Shown here: positions 12,541-22,349 of the stretch, piece by piece
How positions within the stretch are numbered: position 1 is the first letter of the stretch
Layout: each line of letters starts with the position of its first letter
From: Semisulcospira habei
Taxonomy: Eukaryota; Mollusca; Gastropoda; Semisulcospiridae
DNA: 64,000 nt
Direction of reading: 5' to 3'
Assembly: GCA_036245525.1 (NCBI GenBank)
Contig: BTPG01000004.1
Span: forward strand, 161,589,959-161,653,958
Translations under genes and position numbers: made by a program
Notes under the pieces: generated by a model
Told to the model about the DNA's origin: nothing
The model's database searches: none
The model's input: the letters and a program-made list of their open reading frames with translations, nothing else

Positions 12541-12616
12541 CACGTGATTTGGCCGCCGTGAGATGGCCTTAGTCGCCTGCTCGGCGTTAAACCCCAATAA
12601 CTAACACGTGATTTGG
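12541..12616 (-). mobile_element. 52-bp truncated SINE end with perfect 12-bp target-site duplication
   Basis: CACGTGATTTGG occurs at 12541-12552 and again at 12605-12616. Between them is a 52-bp piece (GATGGCCTTAGTCGCC... ending GTTAAACCCCAATAACTAA), the conserved 3' end of a SINE common in molluscs. The matching region of copy 2 of the host repeat, near 30890, lacks it. The insert reads in the plus orientation; the strand given is that of the host repeat. Confidence 0.8.
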
Positions 12617-13131
12617 GATACCTTATTGTTCGTTACGATATTTGATCTCAAGGCATGCTTTTTCGTAATTGTTTCTTTTCTTAATATAATTAAGTGTGGA
12701 AATATACTTAAAAGATAAAATTGAAATCCTTTTAAGTAACATATATTGCATGGTACAACTGAATACAGGAACAATGTGGCCCCTGTAAACTAGTGATCCC
12801 CTGTGAACATGGCTGCGACAGTCATGGTTTCGTCTGCAGATGTACTGGAACAAAATGTGTCACAGAAAAATGTCTCCATCCTCCGGCAGTCACGAATGAG
12901 TGAGCATTGTTTTTATTAATACTATACTTCATTTTTATAATACCCAAACCTTTGTTACTCAGAAGAAAATCACTATCTCATAAGCGGCTAATCGTCTATG
13001 AAGAGCATCTGTTAGACTATTGGTGACTGAATGCGACCTGTTTCTGACAATAATAATAACAATAATAATACATGGTATTTATATGGTGCATTTCTCATAT
13101 TTATAATATAACTCAATGCGCAGGCGAAAAC

Positions 13132-13237
<106 letters not shown>

Positions 13238-13417
13238 CTGCAGGGGGGGGGGGGGTACAGAAAACCGTAGAGATTACACGAAAGCCTGCGAGAAAAGGTA
13301 AGTTTTTAACTTTGCTTTGAACTGCGTAATGGGGCGTAGTTGGCAGTACATACTTTGTATTCAAATGTTCTAAGTATGTCGGTAATGCCGAACAAAGAGG
13401 CTAACAGCTATACTCAC

Positions 13418-14144
13418 ATCTGCGGCAGCGCGGATTCCACAGATCGCAGCCCAACGTAAGCGGCATCTTCCGAGTAGTTTTGTAACAGCCCCATAACGCT
13501 ACTCCACTCTGTCGGCGTGTTGAGGCTAGCTAGGTAAGCGCCACGAATTATACATGCAGAGGAAGCTTCATACCACGTCACCGGTTTAGTCCAGCTGAGG
13601 AAAGTGTAGCAACGCCCGCCCAGAGCGACGTGGCCGGTACCGCAGATGACGTCAGTATACGGGCAGAGCGCTTCGTCACGGCCGTCGGCACAGTCCGTGT
13701 ACAAGTTACAGGGGAAGTGATGCTGAAAAGCCGGCCAGTGGGGACTGGAACAGTTCCACAACCCATCCCCCAGTGATGTCAGCACCTGATCCCGCGCGTG
13801 AAAGGAGAAGAAGAGGCGAAAGCCTGTGTTGGCGTTGTCGTGCACGTCACTTGTGAAGCGCACCTGGATGTCGGGTGCGTGCAGCAGGGCAGCGCGGGGC
13901 ACGGGCTTGCCCTCACACGACCTCCACCACATCTGGTCCGCTGCCCGGCCCCCCGCATAAACCCAGACGTTGTCACGGCTCTCGGGAGATGGACTGCAGC
14001 TGCTGTAACGGAAATACGACTCCAGGTTGACCATCAGGAAACTGACCATGACGGACAGGCCAGGAGGGACCTCCACCAAAACCCAGCTGTCCATGCTAAC
14101 CGGGTAGTGCTGGTAACCGTCCCACCCCGGGGTCTGGATGTAAC
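13418..14144 (-). CDS. Host exon: CUB, LDLa and start of C-type lectin domain (receptor ectodomain)
   Basis: A 727-bp minus-strand exon. A splice acceptor (CTGCAG) precedes the coding start at 14144 after a pyrimidine-rich stretch, and a donor GTGAGT follows the last base at 13418. The product opens with GYIQTPGWDGYQHYP, a CUB domain start, and continues through a CUB-like beta region ending FTSDVHDNANTGFRLFFSF. It then has an LDL-receptor class A module with CNLYTDCADGRDEALC (calcium-binding acidic cluster). Last comes a C-type lectin N-terminal half, from CGTGHVALGGRCYTFLSW to the glycine-rich AYVGLRS. This domain order is known from mollusc receptor ectodomains of the GRL101 type and from other secreted lectins. 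It would act outside the cell in ligand recognition. The frame is intact with no stops. Neighbouring exons were not found, because the flanks are filled by a microsatellite and a mobile element. Confidence 0.85.
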
Positions 14145-14679
14145 CTGCAGCACAGGATGGCAGTGGAAGCTGATGATTAACCCCTTCCCTACTAGTGATC
14201 ACGAATGTCGTGTCTGAAACCACTGCAAATGATCACATATAAAATATTGAGCAAACATAGATAGGTCACTCTCTAAAGCTGTGTACCATACGGGTGACAT
14301 TGACCAGGGAAAAAAAAAAACCCTCTAAATGTTATGTTTTCTGTGTTTTATAGTAAATAAAGATTTAAAACATCATTTTATGTAAGAAAACAATTAATAT
14401 CTGCATTCATGGTGGGGTGAGCGATGTTCAGAAACATAGACGCACGGTCGTGCGTTTCTCTGTCTTAAAACAATGGATCTCTCATGAGACAGAGACACAA
14501 GGGTAAGAGATATGAAAAGAGAGATTATTTGGGAAATTTCTATAGACCTCATTTTTCCATTGTTTTTGACCACAAATCGCTCATCTAATAACACACCCCG
14601 TTTTTCTAGGATTTTTATTTTCAGTAAAATAAAGATTTCCAAATTCAATGACATTAAAATTAATATTTTTTATTATAAA
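14145..14679. other. Intron flank and probable left end of the PolB-integrase element
   Basis: AT-rich sequence with a poly(A) run at 14311 and similar AATAAAGATTT blocks near 14356 and 14629. No terminal inverted repeat could be matched to the right side. The element's left boundary lies somewhere here. Confidence 0.4.
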
Positions 14680-15144
14680 ATGAATCAAGACGAATTACTT
14701 CTTCTAAATGATATCAATGCTGTAGAAAACAAAGACTTAGACTCGAAAAAACAGCACCTTCTTTCTGTAGTTGTGTCAGGCAAATCAAAGGCTTATCTCG
14801 GAAAACAATACATGACAGAGGATATTGAATCTCTCACCGCTGACGAGCTAATCAAGCTTCATTCTAAATATGAAAACCACATCGCTTCACTAATGACTCG
14901 TGATTTGAGTCGATCTCTTGTATGCCTATACACAAAAGCAGTGAGTCACTTTCTACCTGTGGATAGTGACAGCCTATCACACGACCTTGAAAGCAATCCT
15001 ATTGTTTCAAGTTCAATTGGTAAATTAGCATGCATCATGTTTTACAAGTTTGGAAATTACCTTGCACCTGTTGTAACATTGCTTTTTACTGGTAGCCATA
15101 TTGATTTCTCCAAAATAAATTTTACTGCAGAAGAAAATGGATGA
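14680..15144 (+). CDS. Small gene A of the PolB-integrase element, membrane-associated
   Basis: ATG at 14680 is the first in-frame methionine after the AT-rich leader; the frame gives 154 residues with no break. The N-terminal half is charged and helix-prone (about residues 1-90). A hydrophobic segment follows near residues 112-140 (KLACIMFYKFGNY then LAPVVTLLFTG), which could be one membrane span. The gene ends ATGGATGA, overlapping gene B by 8 bases, which suggests coupled translation. Function is unknown. Position beside other small membrane proteins suggests a structural or morphogenetic role, which is inference. Confidence 0.7.
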   Translation: MNQDELLLLNDINAVENKDLDSKKQHLLSVVVSGKSKAYLGKQYMTEDIESLTADELIKLHSKYENHIASLMTRDLSRSLVCLYTKAVSHFLPVDSDSLSHDLESNPIVSSSIGKLACIMFYKFGNYLAPVVTLLFTGSHIDFSKINFTAEENG

Positions 15145-15610
15145 AACCCAGACGACTCCACAACCGAACCCCAGTCCGGTCTTGACGCAGGTTCAAACTG
15201 TGACTAAGGCTAAAAGTCCAGGCAGGGTTGAGGCTGGAAAAAGAGTGGCTGAATGGAACAGGCAAAAAAATTTACAGCTTCAAGCACAAACAGAAAAGAC
15301 ACATGTATCTGATTCACCGTCAGGACCGTCAGCACCATCAGCACCATCAGGACCTGTGTCAATACCGTCACTCCCTCATCAAAGTGAGAGACAAACAACC
15401 CAGTCTAACCCTGACCCCGAACCTCAAACAACAAAATATATAGTTGCCGGATTTGTTGTCGGATTTGGTTACGTAGGTTATCAATTATACAAAAAATACA
15501 AACCACAGACTCGTACAGTGACCAAAAAATCAGACACTCCAAAAACAAAACCAGAATTCGCCACATTACCAGTAACATCCAAAAACATTGACCCATTTTA
15601 TATGGAGTAA
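15137..15610 (+). CDS. Small gene B of the PolB-integrase element, one membrane span
   Basis: An intact frame of 157 residues. Residues 20-45 include the basic motif SPGRVEAGKRVAEWNRQ. A proline/serine-rich low-complexity linker with SGPSAPSAPSGP follows. A clear transmembrane segment (YIVAGFVVGFGYVGYQLY) lies near residues 106-123, then a basic KKYK stop-transfer and a 30-residue tail. The basic motif could bind nucleic acid or a partner protein. The start overlaps the end of gene A; the end is followed by an AT-rich 36-base gap. Role unknown. Topology suggests a single-pass membrane or virion-surface protein. Confidence 0.7.
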   Translation: MDETQTTPQPNPSPVLTQVQTVTKAKSPGRVEAGKRVAEWNRQKNLQLQAQTEKTHVSDSPSGPSAPSAPSGPVSIPSLPHQSERQTTQSNPDPEPQTTKYIVAGFVVGFGYVGYQLYKKYKPQTRTVTKKSDTPKTKPEFATLPVTSKNIDPFYME

Positions 15611-15646
15611 ATAAAAATATTATTTTAATTTTTATTGCCTAAGAAA

Positions 15647-15877
15647 ATGAGCGACACAAAGAACTTGATGAACCTTGTCTATCACTCTGCCGTGATAAGT
15701 GGAGTAGCAGTAGCTTATTCTATGCTAGAAAAAAATCTACTCAAAATGAAATCAGCAGACCTGAGTAGATTAGATTTCGAAGACAGCGCTAAGCTAATTG
15801 TAGTTGTCACAGCATCGATTGCCACAAAAGATTTTCTTGTCAAGCAGGGAATTATTCCCGAAAATGTTTCTATCTAA
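15647..15877 (+). CDS. Small gene C of the PolB-integrase element, two hydrophobic segments
   Basis: ATG at 15647 was chosen because the longer frame upstream has no ATG. The product has 76 residues with hydrophobic helices near 9-27 (LVYHSAVISGVAVAYSML) and 48-60 (AKLIVVVTASIAT), joined by a charged loop. The frame is intact. It is of the size and shape of small hairpin membrane proteins found in virions and in minor-coat clusters of membrane-containing phages, but no homology is claimed. The spacing to gene D is 11 bases. Confidence 0.65.
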   Translation: MSDTKNLMNLVYHSAVISGVAVAYSMLEKNLLKMKSADLSRLDFEDSAKLIVVVTASIATKDFLVKQGIIPENVSI

Positions 15878-15888
15878 ATAAAATAAAT

Positions 15889-16322
15889 ATGGCGACTTTA
15901 CCAGTAATAATTGGAGGCGCGATGGTTAACGCCCTAGCCTTCAGTGGGTCAAATTATCTCTTTTCAAAAGTAGGCAGAGAAGAATCAGCAGAAGAAATGA
16001 AAAGACCCAATGAGGCATCTGAGAAACTGGCACAAGCTCAACAAGATTATGAGAAGCAAAGAATAGAAAACTTGATTTTATCAATGAAAAACTCAGACTT
16101 GAAGGTCACGCACAACATATGTTTTCAAATATAGACGACGCAATTCGTGAGTATTTTTTAGTCACTGGTAATGACATGTCTATCCTGAAACCTAAACTAA
16201 GTGACTATTTCAAACAGAGTACAGAACAAAGAAACGGGGAGATAATTTTTGTTCTAGTGGGAATGACATTTGTATTTTTTACTGGTCTTTATATTACTAG
16301 AAAAAATGAACGTAGAAAATAA
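15889..16322 (+). pseudogene. Small gene D of the PolB-integrase element, frameshifted
   Basis: The first frame (15889-16134) begins with a hydrophobic segment (MATLPVIIGGAMVNALAF) followed by a charged, coiled-coil-like region. Near 16065-16075 the coding signal moves to the frame that ends at 16322, where LDFINEKLRLEGHAQH continues the helix and a second hydrophobic segment (IIFVLVGMTFVFFTGLYI) precedes a basic tail. One single-base indel therefore splits what looks like a single protein of about 143 residues with membrane helices at both ends. The 3' end overlaps the integrase start by 17 bases. Confidence 0.6.
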
Positions 16323-17264
16323 ACTATCAAAAATATATTACTCCCCATCAGGGCATTGGAAAGGAGCAACCGCTATTCAAAAATTACATGCCGCTGTGGG
16401 CAGAGATGTATCACTCAATCAAGTCAAACAATGGTTGCAGAAACAAGCAATTTGGCAGATATACCTCCCTGCTCCAAGAAAAATAACAAGACCTCATTTT
16501 GAAAACACTACCCCAAATGACACACATACTCCTGTTTCTTCCACATGACACAATAAGAAAGAAACGATACAAATACGCACTGACTGTAGTTGACATTGCT
16601 TCAAGGTACAAGGATGCTGAACCCATATCTGACAAGACTGCTACCACAGTTGCTACAGCATTAACAAAAATATATAGTTGAGGCCCTTTAAGATACCCCA
16701 GACTTGTTCAAGTTGATGACGGATCAGAATTCAAAGGTGCTGTTAACCAGTTATTTGCGAAGCATGGCGTACTGGTTAGACAAGGCATTCCAGGTGTGCA
16801 CAAATCACAGGCAATTGTAGAGAACTTTAACAAACAGTTATCAGAGAGACTTTTCAGTTACCAGTATTCTAAGGAACTCATGCATGACACCCGGAACACT
16901 GAGTGGGTAAAGAGATTACCACATGTGATAAAAGCAATGAACAATGAAGGTCATGTAAAGCCTGTTGATGCTATTAAATTGAAAACAATTACAGAGCCAA
17001 AAACAGGACCAACCCCACCTCCGGACACAAGTTTATTTACTAAACAAGTAAGATATTTATATCAACCTGGAGAATCAGAAAATGACATCAGGCGCAGAGC
17101 GACTGACCCCATCTGGTCTACATCTGTTCACAATATAAAAAAAAATAATTCCCGGTCCTGACGCAACAATATATTACCTGTATGAGCCTGCACCCCAAAG
17201 GGCATTTGTCAGAGAAGAATTACAGATTATTCCCCCAGACACCATTACTCATTTCAGTAACTAA
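16306..17264 (+). pseudogene. Retroviral-type (DDE) integrase, broken in three places
   Basis: ATG at 16306. The N-terminal part (IYYSPSGHWKGATAIQKLH) resembles the helical N-terminal domain of Polinton integrases. The catalytic core shows the DDE triad: YALTVVDIASRYKDAEP, then VQVDDGSEFKGAV, then a glutamate in SQAIVENFN. The C-terminal part has VRYLYQPGE and RRATDPIWS, a chromodomain-like/SH3-like region, and ends LQIIPPDTITHFSN. The breaks are a frameshift of a few bases near 16530-16545, an in-frame TGA at 16679-16681 (likely from CGA by CpG decay), and a frameshift in the A run near 17140-17150. The family product inserts linear element DNA into chromosomes. Its tail overlaps the convergent polymerase tail at 17220-17264. 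Confidence 0.8.
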
Positions 17265-19916
17265 CTCATCAATTAATTCATCAACCAGTTCATCAACTAT
17301 TTCTTCAGATAACTTGAGCCTGTAATGCCCAGGCGCATAAGCTTTTTCCTTACTATAAAACACACGTTTCGTGTCCCCAATTGCCAGTGACTTCTTATTT
17401 GTTTGGATCATTTCAAGATTATGTTTGTTTGATCTCAGTGACTTGTTTGGATAATCAGGCATTAATGCACTGTCTAACACTTGTTTATAATGTTCATGAC
17501 GAATGTCTTTATTTTTTATCGCTGATTTTTTATTCCTTTGGCTTTCGACTGACTACCTTTCTGATGCAATATAGAATACATTTTGGATCTCAGTCCAACG
17601 TACTCAACTATTGGTACACCATTCAGTTCATCCTTAAACTTACCAGGCACTTTCTTGTTTTGTGTGCTAAACAGCGGGTGATCCTTAGGGTAATCAGACA
17701 TGTCGTACATGTGTAACTCTGTTTTCATGTCTTCATAAAAGTCTTCAGTACATACATCAATGATCATAGAGTCAGTGTCAGTGTATAACAGATGACACTC
17801 AGGATATTTTGGTTTGAAGTAATCATAAAAAAATTCAAGCATCAACAGTTTTGACAACTCAAGAATTGCCATACCAATGAATACTGGCTTGTCCAGTTTA
17901 ACAATCTTTTTTTTGAGTGACACTGCAGACAACGATGAATGAAACTCTTTGTACCCTGTGTACTGTGGCTTGCCTGTAAGTTTAATTGCACCCGATTCAG
18001 TTGTGACCAGTCTCACATCTTTGCGGTGATGAGGATTTTCCATCATCTTACCAAAACAGGCATTGTTCATAAGCTTAAAGAAGTCTTTGTCAAATGCAGT
18101 GTTGCCGTCTCTGGCATGCAATGTTGTGTTCTTCATTATGTAATCTTTCATGAAAGCACTCTGATCAAATTGAATTCCTCTATGTACTTTCTTTAGTACT
18201 AACCCATGTCTGATGTAAAACTGTAACAAGTGATAGTGACACACGTAATTGAATTTGTCACTCAGATTTGGCACAAGTTTAGTGTCTTGTTTTTTCCCTG
18301 TCATACTCATTTTCTCAACAGCCAACGGAAAATCATTGTGGTAATCGTGTAGCTGGTGTGGGTACTCCAGGTCTACTTCAAAGATCCAACCCTTCGCGTC
18401 GTTTCGGTCAAGGTTCATAATATAGTTTGTTAACCCTGACTGTGTTACATCATACTGTGATAAATCATACAGACAAAAGTTTTTCAAGGGCAATAACTCA
18501 CACATTGCAAATCCATAAAGGTTATTAGCGTCCAAGTACATAATGAATGACTTTGACCTTGAGGGGTCAAACCCCTGGTCCGGGTCGACCAGATATTTAT
18601 TATTTGCTCTGGCGTAGTTGTTCGCTGCAATACTTATCCCACCTCTCAATCCACGTTCCACCATTTCACCCATCGTATGATCAGACAACAGGTCTATAAA
18701 TATCTTACTGGATTTCAAAAATGCATCCCATGTCATGCCAGGACTAGTTATGTAGCACGCTGGGTCAAGCTTGTAGTGTAACAAACCCTTTTCACGGTAA
18801 CTTTCAAATACGTCTGCTAGCAAACAAACGTCAGCTTTCAAGTACTGGTCGTGATAGTCACCAATCGTTTGACACACTAATTTATCCCACGCATCATGTG
18901 CGTGTTGATATTCAGAGTCAGAAATACCTTTACCATTAAGTGTGGAATAAAATTTCTCTTTTGGTGGCAGTCTCCTTTCTTCAAACACAACCCAGTGATC
19001 AATGTATTCGTAGGGGTAGACTCCTTTCTTAATCAAGTCTGGCTCAAAATATTTACTTGTTATTGGATACTCAGTTAGTCCATCTGCCAGACTAGCCAAC
19101 CCTAAAGACAAATGTTGCATGGAGTCATAAAATGCTAATTTATCTAATCTAAAAGTCAAGTACTTTTCAGTTGTCTGTGCAATACAATTTATGTTTTTGT
19201 AAGACTCATCTACAGCCTGCATGATAATGTGTGAATCATATCCTTTGAGATTGTGGAAAAAGATTGGTAACTTATATGTCTTAGGATCTGTTTTTAATAA
19301 CAAGTTACAATTGTTATGTGCAGCACCTCTATAGCATCCAGTTATGTGATCATGGTCACGAACTTTATCACCCTGGAGGGGTTGTTCACAAATCCAACAC
19401 GTCACAGCTGTATCAAATTTCAGTTTGTCTTCTTCTGTCATCACCAAAGGCATCTGACATGTTGTGAGATATTGTACTACCTGACTATACAGATGTCTCA
19501 TTTCTGTTAAAAAACAGACATGCTGCATTTTCACCTCTGTAGATAACAGGTTCTGAATGCTGTCCGTCTGACCTAACAATAATATATCCAAAAGAACACA
19601 CCACTTGGTCACTCAACTTTATAGTCTTTGGTAATGACTCTGGAACAGGACCCTCATACGGAACAACCAGTGATTAAAAATCAGCATACACTACAAACGG
19701 CAGCTTTTGTTGATTCCCATAGTTTTTAAAATATACTTTACTACCAGGATCTGGATACTTAAGTACAGTTTGTATGTCATCAGCCGACCTGCAGTGTAAA
19801 ACATGTTTGTGTGCCACTGTAATAGAAGAAAATGTTCATAAACATTTCTTACACACTTCCTGTTTGCTATTGTGTTTTGTTGTATGCCCATGAATTAGAC
19901 GTGACATATTTAACAC
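17220..19916 (-). pseudogene. Family B DNA polymerase with endonuclease VII-like motif, broken
   Basis: The main open frame (19612-17516) has 698 residues. Residues 72-102 show a Cys-x2-Cys, DHDH, ...NNC pattern (CWICEQ, VRDHDHITG, AAHNNCN) like recombination endonuclease VII. Exonuclease motifs follow (FHNLKGYDSHI, about 119-129; YLKADV, about 257-262). Polymerase motif A is DANNLYG (361), motif B KLMNNACFG (513) and motif C YTDTDS (610). Upstream, the same protein continues as VYADF and a Cys-x2-Cys finger, interrupted by TAA at 19674-19676, TGA at 19836-19838 and a frameshift near 19505-19515. Downstream a frameshift near 17515-17530 moves to the frame ending at 17220, whose tail repeats DELVDELIDEL. 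The N-terminus is lost at the junction with a LINE. The family replicates element DNA, usually by protein priming. Confidence 0.85.
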
Positions 19917-20553
19917 CAGTGGCATTGGCACTGACGTCATGATTGGAAGCCAAAAACTGGAAACAGTTAATAAATTCAAATACTTAGGAGCCATTGTGAC
20001 AGATCCTCAAAACCAGAAATACTGTCCATGATTGCGTAGACAACAGCACTGACAAAATTGAAGACCTTATGGAAGGACAGAAACATCAGACAGATTAGTC
20101 ATCTCAGTGTTCTTGTATGCCTGCGAGTCATGGACCCTCACAGCAGACCTTCAAAGGAGGATACAAGTCACTGAAATGAGATGTTTTCAAAGGCTGTTTG
20201 GCCTATCATACAGAGATCACATCACGAACGAGGAAGTGGGAAGCAGAATCAGGCAAGCCATCGGGCCATATGAAGACCTATTAGCCATTATGAAAAAAGG
20301 CAAACTGAAGTGGTATGGGCATGTCACGCGTTCAGCAGGGCTTGCCAAAACAATCCTGCAAGGCACTGTGCAAGGAGGACGAAGGAGAGGAAGACAGAGG
20401 AAAAGATGGAAGGACAATATCTCAGAGTGGACAGGACTGAGGCTGGGCGACACGCTAAGAATGGCAGAGAACAGAGAGGAATGGAGGGAGCTGGTTGCAG
20501 AGTCATCAGTGATGCCCCAACGGTCGGCAAGACTACGGGATATAGATAGATAG
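19917..20553 (+). pseudogene. LINE reverse transcriptase C-terminal fragment
   Basis: Starting at the break in the polymerase gene, the plus strand encodes KLETVNKFKYLGAIVTD, then after frame damage near 20010-20105 the continuous frame 20107-20553. That frame has YACESWTLTADLQRRIQ, MRCFQRLFGL, and GHVTRSAGLAKTILQGTVQG with a basic RRGRQRKRW segment. These are the post-catalytic thumb and connector blocks of LINE ORF2 proteins. The copy is strongly 5'-truncated, as is usual for LINE insertions, and ends in a short (GATA)n tail at 20541-20557. Clade not determined. Confidence 0.7.
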
Positions 20554-20739
20554 ATAGACACAACCCACACAATGTTTAGATATTTACATGTTTGCAAAAA
20601 AAGAAAACAATTTTGTTAAACTGCTAAAAACAGAACGGTAACAGGAAGAATACTTTTGTAACAGAAAAGAAAAACCGATAACAAAATATGCAACATTTAT
20701 ATTAATGGTCAAAACTTAAGTGATACCCCACTTTTTGTG

Positions 20740-22060
20740 TCATTATTTATCGTCGCAAGTACGCTAATAAAATACAATGTTCTTTCGATCCAAATGGGTT
20801 AAACGTTGACCTTAGACAGTCCACTGTACAGGAAACAATAGATAACAATTCATCAATTTCCACGAACGTGTCAAATGCACGTAAAACATCGTCAGTTTTC
20901 AAGCAAACCAAAGGCAGGCAGGTGGAAAAACTCGGTAAAGTCGTGATGCACGTGCTAAAGGGGTCAGTCGTGAACACTGAGTACTTCTGTTTCGCTACAA
21001 ATACCGGTACAGTAGGGGCATGATTGTTACTTTCCTAACCATGCCACCACGACGAAGCCTAACGCCAAGTAGATCAAGGCCGGGCGCTAGCATGGCTGCA
21101 GGATGGAATTTCCGGACGAGAAGTTGGGAGACGTCTTGGGGTGTCCCATTCAGTGATCCAGGGGCTGCTGGCATGATTCCAAGAAACTGGAAGGGCAGAA
21201 CGACGACGATGCTCAGGACGCCCGCGCTGCAACAGCAGAAGGGAGGACGGATACCTCTGAGTGGCGGCTTTGCGCGACCGAACTGTCACGTCAACCACTC
21301 TACGACGTCAACTGATCCAAGCTGCAAACGTTAACGTCAGCAGAAGCACAGTCTGCCGACGTCTGCGCGAAATTGGCCTGGTTTCATGCAGAGCAGCAGT
21401 GAGAATACCCCTCACTCCAGCTGGTGTCGTCAACATGTGAGGTGGAACAGACTCTAGTGGACTCAGGTTCTGTTTACTGATGAGTCACGGTTCACTGTCT
21501 CCTTCAACGACGGCAGGGTGAGGGTCTGGAGACGCCAGGGCGAGCGATTCACGGATATATGCGTCCAAGATGTGGATCGCTACGGACGAGGCTCAGTCAT
21601 AGTCTGAGCAAGCTTCAGCAGCCACGTCATCCGAGACACCCTGACTGGACTGGGCTATCGCAGCCCCTCGTCCAGCCAGCTCTCCAAGCCATAGGCGACA
21701 ATGCTGTTCTGCAGGACGACAATGCTCGACCTCATCGCGCCCGTGTGGTGGATGAGTACCTTGAGCAACGGGGCATCAGGAGGATGAGTGGCCAGCTCGT
21801 TCACCTGATCTGGCTCCAATCGAGCACCTCTGGGACGTGCTGGGACAACGTCTAGTCAGCAACCACCTCAAGGCGTCCCCCAGCTGACTCAGTTCCTGCC
21901 TTAAGAGCGGGAAGCGATCCCACAACATGTTTTCCGAACCCTAGGGAACCCAGTGCGTCAACGCTGCATTGGATGATTGGCTGCAAACGGTGGGAACACT
22001 CGCTACTGACTGGACCAGTCTTGTGTGACTTTTCAAATGAGGGGTGAGTAAACATTCTAA
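20740..22060 (+). pseudogene. Tc1/mariner-type transposon with decayed transposase
   Basis: Between about 21290 and 22000 plus-strand frames show helix-turn-helix and catalytic-domain blocks of a Tc1 transposase (VSRSTVCRRLREIGL, then PLTPA; later a DNARPH-like segment and a PDLAPIEHLWDVLG-like block) with several frameshifts and stops. The 5' flank 20926-21045 is nearly identical to the reverse complement of 51460-51580, the other Tc1 copy in the window, which ties the non-coding end to the same family. Transposase would cut and paste the element at TA sites; this copy cannot make it. Confidence 0.7.
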
Positions 22061-22349
22061 CGTACTAACAGTTCCTTGATTTACTCAAAACTTAAATAAA
22101 ATTGTTACTGAATAAATTAGAAAAGTACTGACTCCAAGTGTGGTTACATTATTTGTGTGGTGTTGTCGGGTCATGCGTAAACAGCCCTATGCGAACTTGG
22201 TGTAGAAAATCAGTCTCCTTAGCACATTCTCCAAACCTGTCCATACAGAAAAGCGGTCCGCTGGCAGTTCTGACCAGAAGACACGCCCCTGTACACCAAA
22301 CTCTGAAAACATGCTGCCGAGTTCTTGACAGCTCACTTATTGGCAGCCA

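Larger units (their letters stand above)
10980..12757 (-). repeat. 1.7-kb dispersed repeat, copy 1 (opposite orientation to 30740-32050)
   Basis: Read on the minus strand this segment aligns along its length with 30740-32050. Shared blocks include the one around TTTTTACGTCTT, the block with CCACACCACTTGGTTT, the GCTGCAAGGATTCTT block and the TAGGCAGCGTTTTGTTT block. Copy 1 contains two insertions missing from copy 2: a SINE at about 11086-11506 and a 52-bp SINE piece at 12553-12604. No protein motif was recognised, so the nature of the repeat is unknown. Confidence 0.75.
14680..19916. mobile_element. Compact PolB/integrase element (Polinton/adintovirus-related), decayed
   Basis: The plus strand carries four small overlapping or closely spaced genes and a retroviral-type integrase. 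The minus strand carries a protein-primed-type family B DNA polymerase, transcribed toward the integrase. This combination (own polymerase plus DDE integrase) defines self-synthesising elements of the Polinton/Maverick and adintovirus group. No major or minor capsid protein, packaging ATPase or cysteine protease is seen, and the whole unit is only about 5.2 kb against 15-20 kb for typical Polintons. The right end is cut where a LINE tail begins near 19905-19925, and no terminal inverted repeats are visible. Coding breaks are listed under each gene. Such elements can be virus genomes, so it may be an old endogenous viral copy. Confidence 0.75.

Noticed and set aside
14394..14654. 86-codon minus-strand frame left of the PolB-integrase element
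   Set aside because: No motif and AT-rich composition; it may be part of the element end but is not supported as a gene.
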